Assembly (NCBI GenBank): GCA_003280055.1
Contig: QCGG01000004.1
Coordinates: 62,001-126,000 of the forward strand
DNA length: 64,000 nt
Source of the DNA: Prochlorococcus sp. AG-363-P19
GTDB taxonomy: Bacteria; Cyanobacteriota; Cyanobacteriia; PCC-6307; Cyanobiaceae
Reading direction: 5' to 3'
Positions within the stretch are counted from its first letter, which is position 1, and each line of letters begins with the position of its first letter. Shown piece after piece: positions 8,529-17,090 of the stretch. Below the pieces are notes generated by a model that was given only the letters and a program-made list of their open reading frames with translations, was not told the origin of the DNA and ran no database searches. A program made the position numbers and the translations under genes.

Positions 8529-10304
8529 ATGGCAAATCTCGATCTGGCCCGTAGAACAAAAATTGTTGCCACTATCGGTCCCGCTACAGAGACTCCAGAG
8601 CGCATAAAAGAATTAATAAAAGCAGGTGCAACCACATTTCGGCTGAACTTTTCCCATGGCGACCACAACGAACATGCAAAACGTATACAAACCATCCGTT
8701 CAGCCTCTCAAGAATTAAAAGCTCATATAGGCATACTGCAAGACTTACAAGGTCCTAAAATTCGATTAGGAAGATTCAGCAACGGCCCAATCAACCTTAA
8801 TAAAGGTGATAAATTTACCTTGACTTCAAAAAAACTTGATTGCAATCAAGAAATAGCAACAGTAACTTATGAAAAACTAGCCGATGAAGTAAGTATAGGA
8901 AGCAGGATACTTCTTGATGATGGAAGAGTAGAAATGAATGTTGAGAGCATAGACATTAACAAGCAAGAGCTTAATTGTTTTGTAACAGTTGGAGGCGTTC
9001 TGTCTAACAATAAAGGTGTGAATTTTCCCGATGTGCAACTTTCAGTCAGGGCACTCACTCATAAAGACAAAGAGGACCTTAAGTTTGGTTTAAAGCAAGG
9101 TGTTGATTGGATTGCGCTTAGTTTTGTCCGTAATCCCTCTGACATGGAAGAAATACGGGATTTAATTCATTCATATGGCTCTAAAACACCTGTGATTGCG
9201 AAAATAGAAAAATTCGAAGCTATAGATCAAATAGATGCCATTCTTCCTCTTTGTGATGGCGTAATGGTGGCCAGAGGAGACTTAGGAGTAGAAATGCCTG
9301 CTGAAGAAGTTCCCTTACTACAAAAAGAACTGATCAGGAAAGCAAATAGTTTAGGAATTCCAATTATCACAGCAACTCAAATGCTTGATTCAATGGCTTC
9401 CTGTCCTAGACCTACAAGAGCGGAAGTTAGCGACGTCGCTAATGCAATTCTTGATGGAACAGATGCAGTAATGCTTTCTAATGAAACTGCTGTTGGAGAA
9501 TATCCAGTAGAAGCGGTAGCAACAATGGCCACAATTTCGCGGCGAATTGAACGTGATTATCCTCAAAGAGCACTTGATAGTTACTTGGAATGTACAATTC
9601 CAAATGCAATTAGTGCCGCTGTAAGTAGTATTGCAAGTCAATTAAATGCTGCCGCAATCTTACCTCTTACAAAAAGTGGTGCGACTGCTCACAATGTAAG
9701 CAAATTCAGACCACCAACTCCTATTTTGGCAATTACAAATGAATCTGCCGTAGCAAGAAGACTTCAACTTGTTTGGGGTGTAACACCGTTATTAATTTCT
9801 AACCAAAAAACTAGTGCCGCTACTTTTAACCTTGCAATGGGAACAGCTAAAGAAATTGGCCTATTAAAAGATGGAGATCTTGCAGTTCAAACTGCCGGTA
9901 CCTTAGCTGGTGTAAGTGGATCGACAGACCTACTAAAAGTAGAGATTGTCAGGCCTGATTGCTCAAAAGGAATTGGCATAGGCCAAGGTAAAAAGAAAGG
10001 TAGAATAAAATTAGTTTTAAACAACCAAGATATCAATCAAGTAAAGAAGGGAGATATTATTGTTTGCAGAAGAACTGATCTAGACCTCTCTAAAGTAATT
10101 AACTTGTCTGAAGCAGTGATAACGGAAGACGACAGGGAAGATAGTAAAATTACACTTCTAGCGAAGAAGAAAGAAACCCCAATCCTTATTGGAGTAAAAG
10201 ATGCAACTAAGCAACTAAAAAATGATGAAATGATTACTTTAGATTTAGAGAAGGGTATTATTACTCGAGATGAGGATAGTAATATGAACTTCGGTCTAGT
10301 CTAG
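8529..10304 (+). CDS. pyk: Pyruvate kinase with C-terminal mobile domain
   Basis: Makes pyruvate and ATP from phosphoenolpyruvate and ADP. The start at 8529 gives MANLDLARRTKIVATIGPAT, where TKIVATIGP is the conserved N-terminus; the track start at 8496 adds 11 residues that do not look like the family. The barrel holds MVARGDLGVE and ITATQMLDSM, with the catalytic lysine in VIAKIEKFE. Total length (591 aa) exceeds the ~470 of minimal enzymes because of an extra C-terminal domain resembling the PEP-utiliser swivelling domain (region around GDIIVCRRTDLDLSKVI), as in Geobacillus and many cyanobacterial enzymes. The next gene begins immediately after its stop. Confidence 0.95.
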   Translation: MANLDLARRTKIVATIGPATETPERIKELIKAGATTFRLNFSHGDHNEHAKRIQTIRSASQELKAHIGILQDLQGPKIRLGRFSNGPINLNKGDKFTLTSKKLDCNQEIATVTYEKLADEVSIGSRILLDDGRVEMNVESIDINKQELNCFVTVGGVLSNNKGVNFPDVQLSVRALTHKDKEDLKFGLKQGVDWIALSFVRNPSDMEEIRDLIHSYGSKTPVIAKIEKFEAIDQIDAILPLCDGVMVARGDLGVEMPAEEVPLLQKELIRKANSLGIPIITATQMLDSMASCPRPTRAEVSDVANAILDGTDAVMLSNETAVGEYPVEAVATMATISRRIERDYPQRALDSYLECTIPNAISAAVSSIASQLNAAAILPLTKSGATAHNVSKFRPPTPILAITNESAVARRLQLVWGVTPLLISNQKTSAATFNLAMGTAKEIGLLKDGDLAVQTAGTLAGVSGSTDLLKVEIVRPDCSKGIGIGQGKKKGRIKLVLNNQDINQVKKGDIIVCRRTDLDLSKVINLSEAVITEDDREDSKITLLAKKKETPILIGVKDATKQLKNDEMITLDLEKGIITRDEDSNMNFGLV

Positions 10305-11549
10305 GTGAATAACAGTGCAATGAAAAATAATCTGCCCATCTCAGAAACATTGAGCATGGCTATATCAACACTTAAGGCAAATAGATTAAGAAGTTTACTT
10401 ACAATGCTAGGTATTGTCATAGGAAATGCCTCTGTCATAACACTTGTAGGTGTAGGAAGAGGAGCTCAAAATCTTGCCAAAAATCAACTAAGCAATCTTG
10501 GAGCTAATGTTCTTTTTGTGGTTCCAGGCAATAATGACACAAGAAGACGTGGTGTTGCCTTCCCTAGAAACCTAGTTCTTGAGGATGCTGAGGCAATTGC
10601 GAAGCAAGTTCCTAGCGTGAAACGAGTAGCACCACAAATAACCTCCAATGAAGTTATTCAATCAGGTTCAAAAAGCACCTCAAGTTCTATATCTGGAATA
10701 ACACCTAACTTTCTTCCTGTACGTAGTTTTGAAGTTGCCAGCGGAAGATTCATTAGCAATCAAGACATGAGAAGTGCAAGAAGTGTTGTTGTTATAGGAC
10801 CAGACCTTAAAGACAAACTCTTTAAATCACAGAAACCAATAGGTAAAATAATAAGAATTAAAGATCAATCGTTCGAAGTGATTGGGGTTATGGCCCCCAA
10901 AGGAGCTGTTTTCGGAAATAATCAAGATGAAAATGCTTATATACCACTCTCAACAATGGTTAGCAGAGTAAAAGGAAGAGACCCTAACTTTGGAGTGAGT
11001 TTAAGCTTTATAAGTGTTGAAGCGAAAGATGAAAACAGTACTAGAGCAGCAAAATTTCAAATAACAAACCTCTTAAGACAAAGACATAAGATACTTAGAG
11101 AGGATGACTTCGCAGTTAGGTCTCAAAAGGATGCACTAACGATTGTCAGCACAATTACTGGAGGGCTAACATTTATGTTGGCTGCAATAGGTGGTGTTTC
11201 TTTAATTGTTGGAGGCATAGGGATAATGAATATTATGTTGGTTTCAGTTAGTGAACGGACTGAAGAAATCGGATTAAGAAAAGCTCTTGGAGCAAGAAGT
11301 TCAGATGTTTTGGCTCAGTTCCTAATTGAATCATTGATATTGGCAAGCCTTGGTGGTGTTATTGGTACTAGTGTAGGAATTGGAGCAATAACTATCGTCT
11401 CAGCAACAACTCCCTTACCCGCAACAATCAGCACCTTGACTGTGATTACAACTGTAAGCCTTTCAGGAGCTATTGGTTTGTTCTTTGGAGTGGTTCCTGC
11501 ACGTAGAGCTGCAAAGCTTGATCCAATCGTTGCCCTAAGAAGCCTCTAG
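10305..11549 (+). CDS. ABC transporter permease (MacB/FtsX-type, DevC-like)
   Basis: A 414-aa permease with four membrane helices: one near the N-terminus (LRSLLTMLGIVIGNASVITLVGVG) and three near the C-terminus. A large extracytoplasmic MacB_PCD-like domain lies between (about residues 50-270). The C-terminal part includes GGIGIMNIMLVSVSERTEEIGLRKALGA, the family hallmark. Such proteins work with an ATPase and an HlyD-type adaptor to export lipids or peptides; an adaptor is encoded at 50.8-52.0 kb, not adjacent. The GTG at 10305 directly abuts the pyk stop; the ATG at 10320 is an equally good start. Confidence 0.88.
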   Translation: MNNSAMKNNLPISETLSMAISTLKANRLRSLLTMLGIVIGNASVITLVGVGRGAQNLAKNQLSNLGANVLFVVPGNNDTRRRGVAFPRNLVLEDAEAIAKQVPSVKRVAPQITSNEVIQSGSKSTSSSISGITPNFLPVRSFEVASGRFISNQDMRSARSVVVIGPDLKDKLFKSQKPIGKIIRIKDQSFEVIGVMAPKGAVFGNNQDENAYIPLSTMVSRVKGRDPNFGVSLSFISVEAKDENSTRAAKFQITNLLRQRHKILREDDFAVRSQKDALTIVSTITGGLTFMLAAIGGVSLIVGGIGIMNIMLVSVSERTEEIGLRKALGARSSDVLAQFLIESLILASLGGVIGTSVGIGAITIVSATTPLPATISTLTVITTVSLSGAIGLFFGVVPARRAAKLDPIVALRSL

Positions 11550-11675
11550 ACAAAAAAGAAAGACCCACTTTTTAATTCGTAAGTCAACCAAAAAAGAGAT
11601 CAATCCTCAACGACTTTTAATTAATCACACTAAACTACCTGTGACATAGACCAAATACTAGTTTCTAATTAAGCA

Positions 11676-13586
11676 ATGAATCAGCGCTGGCGTTTAATTC
11701 TTCTATGGTTTTTGCCATTCTGCATGGCTATTTTCTTGACATGGCAAGTCCTTGGAGTTTCAAAGCCAGGCTCGATGAGTTCAGAGGGGACAATGATCGC
11801 CCCAAGAAACACTGCAGTATCTAGGATGAGTTATGGAAGATTTCTAGATTATGTAGAAGCAGGAAGAGTGACCTCTGTAGATATTTATGATGGTGGTAGA
11901 AATGCAGTAGTTGAAGCTGTTGACCCTGATCTTGATAACAGGGTTCAGAAAATCAGGGTTGATCTACCAGGTCTTGCACCAGAACTAATTGACACCTTGA
12001 AAACTGAAGGAATCAGTTTTGATATTCACCCTCCAAGAAAAGCATCTCCAGCATTAGGAGTATTTGGAAATCTTTTATTCCCACTTTTATTAATTGGTGG
12101 ACTAATTCTTCTTGCTAGGAGATCAAACTCAATGCCTGGCGGACCCGGCCAAGCAATGCAATTTGGAAAAACTAAAGCACGTTTTGCAATGGAAGCAGAA
12201 ACTGGTGTGAAATTTGATGACGTTGCTGGTATTTCTGAAGCAAAGCAAGATCTACAAGAGGTAGTGACTTTTCTAAAACAACCAGAAAGATTCACATCTA
12301 TAGGAGCTCGAATACCTAAAGGAGTACTTTTAATTGGACCACCTGGTACAGGTAAAACACTTCTAGCTAAAGCAATAGCTGGAGAAGCTGGTGTTCCTTT
12401 TTTCTCCTTATCTGGTTCCGAATTTGTTGAAATGTTTGTTGGTGTAGGTGCTAGTCGTGTGCGAGATCTCTTCAAAAGAGCGAAGGAAAATAATCCTTGT
12501 CTGATATTTATTGATGAAATTGATGCGGTTGGTCGCCAGAGAGGAGCGGGTATTGGAGGAGGTAATGACGAAAGAGAACAAACCTTGAATCAACTACTTA
12601 CAGAAATGGATGGCTTTGAAGGTAATAGTGGAATAATTATTATTGCAGCAACTAATAGACCTGATGTTCTTGACTCTGCGTTAATGAGACCAGGAAGATT
12701 TGACCGTCAAGTTTCAGTAGATGCTCCTGATATAAAAGGAAGACTTTCAATTCTTAAAGTTCATTCAAAAAACAAAAAACTTGAAGAAAGTCTTTCTCTT
12801 GAAAATATTGCTAGGAGAACACCAGGGTTTACAGGTGCTGACTTAGCAAACCTGCTTAATGAAGCGGCAATCCTCACTGCCAGAAGGAGAAAAAAAGCTA
12901 TTACTTTAGATGAAGTTGATGACGCTGTGGACAGGATTATAGCTGGAATGGAAGGTCAACCTTTAACAGATGGTAAGAGCAAAAGGCTTATTGCATACCA
13001 TGAAATTGGCCACGCTTTAATAGGAACATTAGTCAAAGATCACGACCCTGTTCAAAAAGTAACTCTTATCCCTAGAGGACAAGCTAAAGGTCTTACTTGG
13101 TTCTCTCCAGATGACGAGCAATCCCTAATTAGCAAAGCACAACTAAGAGCAAGAATCATGGGCGCACTTGGGGGAAGGGCAGCAGAAGATATAGTTTTTG
13201 GATACTCAGAAGTAACTACAGGTGCAGGGGGAGATATACAACAAGTAGCCTCATTAGCTAGACAGATGGTTACCCGTTTTGGAATGAGTGACTTAGGACC
13301 TGTATCTCTAGAGAATGGAAGCCAGGAAGTTTTTTTAGGAAGAGATTTAATGACTCGTAATGATGTTTCAGATGCAATATCACGTCAAATAGACGAAAAA
13401 GTCAGAGAGATGGTTAAAAGTTGTTATAAAGAAACCCTTTCCATACTGTCAAAACAAAGAGAATTAATGGATAGATTAGTTGATTTGCTTATAGAGAAAG
13501 AAACTATTGATGGGGATGAACTTAAAGGTGTTGTCACTGAGTATACTCCTATACCTGAAAAAGAACGGACAGTTCCAATTCTCTAA
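11676..13586 (+). CDS. ftsH: ATP-dependent zinc metalloprotease FtsH
   Basis: Membrane-bound AAA+ protease that degrades damaged membrane proteins; in cyanobacteria FtsH complexes remove photodamaged D1 during PSII repair. The 636-aa protein has two N-terminal membrane helices (one at about residues 7-27, one near 125-140), Walker A GPPGTGKT at about 221-228, Walker B LIFIDEID near 277, and the second region of homology [17 protein letters not shown]. The zinc-binding HEIGH motif is at about 442-446, with a third metal ligand expected further downstream. The gene sits next to clpP and thf1; Thf1/Psb29 is a known FtsH partner. Confidence 0.97.
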   Translation: MNQRWRLILLWFLPFCMAIFLTWQVLGVSKPGSMSSEGTMIAPRNTAVSRMSYGRFLDYVEAGRVTSVDIYDGGRNAVVEAVDPDLDNRVQKIRVDLPGLAPELIDTLKTEGISFDIHPPRKASPALGVFGNLLFPLLLIGGLILLARRSNSMPGGPGQAMQFGKTKARFAMEAETGVKFDDVAGISEAKQDLQEVVTFLKQPERFTSIGARIPKGVLLIGPPGTGKTLLAKAIAGEAGVPFFSLSGSEFVEMFVGVGASRVRDLFKRAKENNPCLIFIDEIDAVGRQRGAGIGGGNDEREQTLNQLLTEMDGFEGNSGIIIIAATNRPDVLDSALMRPGRFDRQVSVDAPDIKGRLSILKVHSKNKKLEESLSLENIARRTPGFTGADLANLLNEAAILTARRRKKAITLDEVDDAVDRIIAGMEGQPLTDGKSKRLIAYHEIGHALIGTLVKDHDPVQKVTLIPRGQAKGLTWFSPDDEQSLISKAQLRARIMGALGGRAAEDIVFGYSEVTTGAGGDIQQVASLARQMVTRFGMSDLGPVSLENGSQEVFLGRDLMTRNDVSDAISRQIDEKVREMVKSCYKETLSILSKQRELMDRLVDLLIEKETIDGDELKGVVTEYTPIPEKERTVPIL

Positions 13587-13618
13587 ACTTAAAGGTATCG
13601 TCAGTACAACATAAAAAT

Positions 13619-14212
13619 TTAGCCAACAGAATGTACAGGTTTTTTATCTAAGACTGTATCAATAATTCCATATTCAATAGCTTCTGAAGGAGACATAAAA
13701 AAGTCTCTATCTGTATCGCCTTCTATTCTTGAAAGAGGTTGTCCAGTTCTACTTGAAAGTTCATTATTTAATCTACCTTTAAGATAAAGTATTTCATCAG
13801 CTTGAATTCTGATATCACTAGCTTGTCCACGAGCCCCTCCAAGTGGTTGATGAATCATTATTCTTGAATGCTGAAGACTACTTCTTTTACCCTTTGCACC
13901 TGCACATAAAAGGAAGGCACCCATACTTGCAGCTAATCCAACGCAAACAGTATGAACATCTGGCTTAACATGCTGCATCGTATCGAAAATACCTAAACCA
14001 TCATAAACAGACCCTCCAGGAGAATTTATATAGAGAAAAATATCTTTGTCTGGGTCTTCAGCCTCTAAGAAAAGGAGTTGAGCAACAATACGATTGGCCG
14101 AGTCGCTGGTTACAGGCTCACCTAGAAAAACGATCCTTTCCCTTAAAAGCCTGGAATAGATGTCAAATGCTCTTTCTCCACGGCCCGATTCTTCTATAAC
14201 TATCGGGATCAT
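13619..14212 (-). CDS. clpP: ATP-dependent Clp protease proteolytic subunit
   Basis: Serine peptidase that forms the barrel of the Clp protease. The catalytic serine lies in [11 protein letters not shown], the histidine in [11 protein letters not shown], and the aspartate in GDTDRDFFM. The track ORF begins at 14305, but its first 31 residues are hydrophobic and would overlap the divergent thf1 gene. The ATG at 14212 gives [17 protein letters not shown], the conserved ClpP N-terminus, and 197 aa, the usual length. It is convergent with ftsH (32 bases between the ends). Several clpP copies exist in cyanobacteria; the isoform number is not assigned here. Confidence 0.95.
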   Translation of the reverse strand: MIPIVIEESGRGERAFDIYSRLLRERIVFLGEPVTSDSANRIVAQLLFLEAEDPDKDIFLYINSPGGSVYDGLGIFDTMQHVKPDVHTVCVGLAASMGAFLLCAGAKGKRSSLQHSRIMIHQPLGGARGQASDIRIQADEILYLKGRLNNELSSRTGQPLSRIEGDTDRDFFMSPSEAIEYGIIDTVLDKKPVHSVG

Positions 14213-14290
14213 GCTTAAAATCTCCTTTTCCTCTATCTTAATAGGAAGTGCAAAAAAGCTAAAGTAAAATCCTGCTAGCTCAAATAAAAA

Positions 14291-14908
14291 ATGAATGAAA
14301 GACAAACAGTAGAAGGTAGCAAGCGCGCCTTCTTAAAATCCTTCCAGCACGTAATCCCACCTTTATATAGGCGCGTAATAGACGAATTAGTAGTAGAACT
14401 CAATCTAATAAGCAACCAAAAAGACTTTCAACAGAATGCCTTGTTCTCGATTGGCCTAAATGAAGTTTTTACTACATTGACTCAAGGCTACCAACCAGTA
14501 GAACATTTACCTACACTGTTTGATGCATTATGTAGAAGCACAAGCTTTGACTCAGTAAGAGTCAAATCACAAGTTCAAAAGATACAAATAGAAAACAAAC
14601 CAAAAACCATTGATGACATAAAAACTCTATTAAATGGTGAAAGTAAACAAATTAACTCCGTAAAACATTATTCAAGGTTAATGGCTATAGGACTATATCA
14701 GCTGGTAATGGAAACAGAATTATTTCCTGAAAGGCAAATGGTAATAAACGAGAGTCTCAAATTATCAGAAGGGATAGGTCTACCCTATTCGAGAGTAGAG
14801 AAGGATTTAAGTTTATATAATTCAACTATAGAAAGATTTGAACAAGCTATTGAACTTATGAAGGAAACAGCATTAACAGAAAAGAAAAAAAGAGGAATCT
14901 CTAAATAA
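14291..14908 (+). CDS. thf1: Thylakoid formation protein Thf1 / Psb29
   Basis: The 205-aa, largely helical protein begins with a conserved block ([30 protein letters not shown], seen in shorter form as [14 protein letters not shown]) that identifies the Thf1/Psb29 family. The C-terminal half is charged and coiled-coil-like. Known family role: co-purifies with photosystem II and stabilises FtsH hexamers needed for PSII repair. In this window it is divergent from clpP and close to ftsH, so three proteostasis genes are neighbours. It is shorter than the ~240-aa forms of freshwater species because of a reduced C-terminus. Confidence 0.88.
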   Translation: MNERQTVEGSKRAFLKSFQHVIPPLYRRVIDELVVELNLISNQKDFQQNALFSIGLNEVFTTLTQGYQPVEHLPTLFDALCRSTSFDSVRVKSQVQKIQIENKPKTIDDIKTLLNGESKQINSVKHYSRLMAIGLYQLVMETELFPERQMVINESLKLSEGIGLPYSRVEKDLSLYNSTIERFEQAIELMKETALTEKKKRGISK

Positions 14909-14925
14909 AAATAAAAATAAAAAAA

Positions 14926-14939
14926 GCTAATTCATTAGC
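14926..14939 (-). terminator. Short hairpin with U-run, minus strand
   Basis: GCTAA-TTCA-TTAGC forms a 5-bp stem. On the minus strand it is followed by seven Ts and more T-rich sequence, as expected for an intrinsic terminator of the petN-ORF63 transcript. The stem is short, so strength is uncertain. Confidence 0.4.
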
Positions 14940-14971
14940 GAACATAAAAGGTTAAAAGTTTTTAATATGTT

Positions 14972-15163
14972 TTACTTAGTATCCTGTTTTTTCACCCGAC
15001 GGCGATCTCGCCAATTTATAAGTGAAAGGTAGGCAACTGAAATAGTTACAAACAGGAGTAAAGACAGTGCTACAACCTGCAGGTAGTCATTTAGTGTGAC
15101 TAGCTCAAGAAAAAGAGGGGGTTCAAAAATCAATTGAACCGTCTCCGTTGCGGCCCCAAACAA
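14972..15163 (-). CDS. Small single-helix membrane protein downstream of petN
   Basis: A 63-aa ORF with one clear membrane helix (about [22 protein letters not shown]) followed by a strongly basic cytoplasmic tail [10 protein letters not shown]. The ATG at 15163 lies inside petN in another frame; a TTG at 15133, giving a start at [10 protein letters not shown], is an alternative with less overlap. The overlap with petN suggests they are co-transcribed. The layout (short loop, single helix, WRDRRR tail) is reminiscent of tiny subunits of photosynthetic or NDH-1 complexes, but I do not recognise the family, so no function is assigned. Confidence 0.65.
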   Translation of the reverse strand: MFGAATETVQLIFEPPLFLELVTLNDYLQVVALSLLLFVTISVAYLSLINWRDRRRVKKQDTK

Positions 15164-15224
15164 CCATGGCGATCGAAAATGTGAAAACCGCTGCTAGTGC
15201 TGCCCAGGCAAATGTAAATAACAT
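15123..15224 (-). CDS. petN: Cytochrome b6f complex subunit PetN
   Basis: Too short for the ORF track: 33 residues. The reading frame from ATG at 15224 gives [20 protein letters not shown] followed by [13 protein letters not shown]. One membrane helix ends in the MVVWGRNG signature of PetN (subunit VIII), essential for a stable cytochrome b6f complex in the thylakoid membrane. It lies between the small membrane ORF downstream and the divergent clpS gene upstream (67 bases), so a shared promoter region is likely. Confidence 0.93.
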   Translation of the reverse strand: MLFTFAWAALAAVFTFSIAMVVWGRNGDGSIDF

Positions 15225-15291
15225 GGTTCTTGATTCTTGTCTCAAGACTATAGGCTGTCATAAGGCTAAACGCTTCATAAGCACCTAAATA

Positions 15292-15588
15292 ATGACGTAT
15301 ACAAAGTCAAGCTCCACTCCTTTGCTAGAGAAGAAAGTAGCAAGCGAAAAGTACCCGGAGGCTCGTGTAATCGTTTTAGATGACGATGTAAACACTTTTG
15401 AGCATGTCGTAAAAAGCCTATTAAAAATAATTCCAGGAATGTCAAAAGAGAGAGCTTGGGAACACGCCAATCGAATCGACAAGGATGGAGCTTCCGAGGT
15501 CTGGTGTGGTCCCCTAGAGCAAGCTGAGCTCTACCATCAACAGTTATCAGGCCAGGGGTTAACGATGGCACCAATAGAAAGATGCTGA
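15292..15588 (+). CDS. clpS: ATP-dependent Clp protease adaptor ClpS
   Basis: ClpS delivers N-degron substrates to the ClpC/ClpA-ClpP machine. The 98-aa protein has a flexible N-terminus of about 22 residues and the core VIVLDDDVNTFEHVVKSL, which corresponds to the conserved LxNDDxxTxxxV region of ClpS, then a two-helix core with a degraded W/H region near the end. Its cognate peptidase gene clpP is just 1.1 kb away. A 27-codon frame begins inside the last codons (ATGCTGA), see the next entry. Confidence 0.9.
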   Translation: MTYTKSSSTPLLEKKVASEKYPEARVIVLDDDVNTFEHVVKSLLKIIPGMSKERAWEHANRIDKDGASEVWCGPLEQAELYHQQLSGQGLTMAPIERC

Positions 15589-15665
15589 CTATTGAATTAA
15601 AAGAGTACTGCCCAAAGAATTGGCCATGCAGGCGAATGATTTGGAGTGATTTTGAGCACTACTGA
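15582..15665 (+). CDS. Possible translationally coupled mini-ORF after clpS
   Basis: A 27-residue frame, MLTIELKEYCPKNWPCRRMI followed by WSDFEHY, starts at an ATG overlapping the clpS stop (ATGCTGA). It contains two cysteines and three tryptophan-or-tyrosine rich patches. It is short and unrecognised. Overlap with the upstream stop is the main support. Its stop overlaps the 3' end of the convergent gene at 15659. Confidence 0.35.
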   Translation: MLTIELKEYCPKNWPCRRMIWSDFEHY

Positions 15666-15967
15666 ACAGATTGCCTAGAGGGCACAGTAATATCAGAAAT
15701 TTTAATTAATGAAAGAAAAGCTTGATATCTAAATTCATTAGTTATGGAATTTAAAACATATCGCAAGGCCCTTCCAGGAACCAAAACTATCCCGTGAATA
15801 TCATGACCATGTAATTCAACAGACAACAATCTATATTCAGAGCCTAAGGCGTTACAAAGGGGTTCATGGACAATTCTTGTCAATGAGCTAACTGAGCTGA
15901 TCATTTTCTGGAATAAACCCATTATTGTCGTAGCTAGATCTTTCAAACTTGGCCATGAGCCAAACAA
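15659..15967 (-). CDS. Hypothetical protein
   Basis: A 102-aa protein not recognised by me. It has no clear membrane helix. The centre, YRLLSVELHGHDIHGIVLVPGRALRYVL, looks like a beta-alpha unit with a conserved-looking GHDIHG. It runs divergently from the DUF2103 gene only 3 bases away, so their 5' ends are back-to-back, a tight pairing that needs overlapping promoters. Conservation is assumed from length and clean codon use only. Confidence 0.6.
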   Translation of the reverse strand: MFGSWPSLKDLATTIMGLFQKMISSVSSLTRIVHEPLCNALGSEYRLLSVELHGHDIHGIVLVPGRALRYVLNSITNEFRYQAFLSLIKISDITVPSRQSVQ

Positions 15968-15970
15968 ACC

Positions 15971-16273
15971 TTGGGAAGACTAGTTTTAACTCACAGTACT
16001 TATATAAAGGGATTGGTAGCTTTACTAAAAAAACTGGTTGTCTTGGAAGGGATTCAAACAATAACGCCTGGAGTAATAACTAGGGGAAAAGGAAAATCCG
16101 AATCACTTGTGATAAGGGTTACAAGAAAGACATTATCGGGCTATAAACTGGTAGCAAGAAAAGGGAAAGAGGCTCAAGAAATCTATATAATTACAAAAAT
16201 GGATGAGGAATTGTTAAAGAAATCAATTTTAAAAGTGGAAAACAAGACAAAAAGAGTTTATGAACAAGATTAA
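15971..16273 (+). CDS. DUF2103 family protein
   Basis: The 100-aa protein begins with GRLVLTHSTYIKGLVALLKKL and continues GIQTITPGVITRGKGKSE, then a basic GYKLVARKGKEAQEIYIIT segment. This order of motifs matches DUF2103, a small cyanobacterial and archaeal family described as possible metal- or nucleic-acid-binding. The only start in frame near the conserved N-terminus is a TTG at 15971. It is the last clearly conserved gene before the accessory region to the right. Confidence 0.78.
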   Translation: MGRLVLTHSTYIKGLVALLKKLVVLEGIQTITPGVITRGKGKSESLVIRVTRKTLSGYKLVARKGKEAQEIYIITKMDEELLKKSILKVENKTKRVYEQD

Positions 16274-16483
16274 TGAAGAGTTTCTTTTCGGAAAAGACAA
16301 TTATATTAGATATTTAGATAACTAAAAATACTTGTCTGGCATGAGTTATTCTGTGTTTTTTAACAATGGGATGGGAGGGAGGTACTATAATTGAGATTCA
16401 TAGTAAATTCATAGCTATAATATTAGGTAATTATTTATAATAAAGGATTTAAAAAGCTATTGATGAGTTTGATTTAAAAAATC

Positions 16484-16511
16484 AATAAAAAAGCCCTTTG
16501 CAAAGCAGAGG
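16484..16511 (-). terminator. Intrinsic terminator reading leftward, no matching gene
   Basis: A 9-bp stem (GCCCTTTGC / GCAGAGGGC, one G-U pair, AAA loop) is followed on the minus strand by six Ts. No minus-strand coding gene lies directly upstream of it; the next minus gene ends at 17091, beyond a plus-strand gene. A non-coding RNA ending here is possible. Confidence 0.6.
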
Positions 16512-16613
16512 GCAGGTGATGGGGATAAGCCAATATGTCCTATTTGTTCTGCACTGGATAGGTCTAAAATTGAGAAAAGTGCAAACCTGAGTAGCTTTTA
16601 AGACTTCTTTTTA

Positions 16614-16634
16614 GGCTCAGAGAGGGATTTGAAC
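16614..16634 (-). repeat. tRNA 3'-end-like fragment (possible attachment-site scar)
   Basis: The minus strand reads GTTCAAATCCCTCTCTGAGCC, which looks like the T-loop and 3' acceptor side of a tRNA. The rest of a tRNA (D-arm, anticodon arm, matching 5' acceptor strand) is absent, and the 5' half of the T-stem does not pair. Integrative elements that use tRNA 3' ends leave such remnants. Confidence 0.4.
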
Positions 16635-16795
16635 ACTGTTACATTCTGCTAAGAACTAACAAAAGCATATCTGCATTTGTTAGTAATTGCTGACCGTTTA
16701 AATCTCTATAGTTTTCTTGAAACAAACAAATTCAAAGGAAATATTTGAAAATAATCTAAAAGACGTTATTAATTGGGAGTGAATAAAAAAGATTA

Positions 16796-17056
16796 ATGAA
16801 AAGCACAAACTGGAAAACCTCTGGAACAGCAAGTGAAGAATTAGGCGTCAGCCAAGAGACATTGATGAAATGGTGTGAATTGGATTATCTACATGAAGGT
16901 ACCCATTGGAAATTTATATCTACTAATAACAAAAAAGGTTTTTTTTTTAGAGGTAGGAATAAAAATAAAACAGTAATATATCATTTGCCATGGTGCAAAG
17001 AAGCTATGAATAAATGGAAAGATAGAGATGCAAGGATTCCAAGACTGGTTGCCTAG
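16796..17056 (+). CDS. Small HTH protein, excisionase-like
   Basis: An 86-aa protein. The N-terminus TSGTASEELGVSQETLMKWCELDYLHEGTHW resembles the helix-turn-helix plus wing of excisionase/MerR-like DNA binders (helix, turn at ELGVS, recognition helix QETLMKW). The rest is basic (FFFRGRNKNK) and ends with a second helix. A homopolymer of ten Ts encodes the FFF stretch and may promote slippage. It lies ~160 bases from the tRNA fragment, so a role in excision of a mobile element is an inference. No integrase gene is present in the window. Confidence 0.6.
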   Translation: MKSTNWKTSGTASEELGVSQETLMKWCELDYLHEGTHWKFISTNNKKGFFFRGRNKNKTVIYHLPWCKEAMNKWKDRDARIPRLVA

Positions 17057-17090
17057 CCTAATCTAAATAGCCTGTTAAATTAAATAGTTA

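Larger units (their letters stand above)
16274..16795. other. Gene-free gap at island edge (about 520 bases)
   Basis: No ORF of protein-like quality on either strand. It holds a minus-strand terminator-like hairpin (16490-16511) and a tRNA 3'-end-like fragment (16614-16634), listed separately. The remaining bases are AT-rich, with TATAAT-like sequences near 16385 and 16412 that could be promoters. This gap marks the change from conserved genes to small orphan genes. Confidence 0.6.

Noticed and set aside
16341-16394. 17-codon ORF starting MSYSVFF
   Set aside because: It shares its first codons with the frame at 20942, but this is probably coincidence in AT-rich sequence.
16614-16634. Complete tRNA gene
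   Set aside because: Only the T-loop/3' side is present; no anticodon arm or matching 5' acceptor strand was found.
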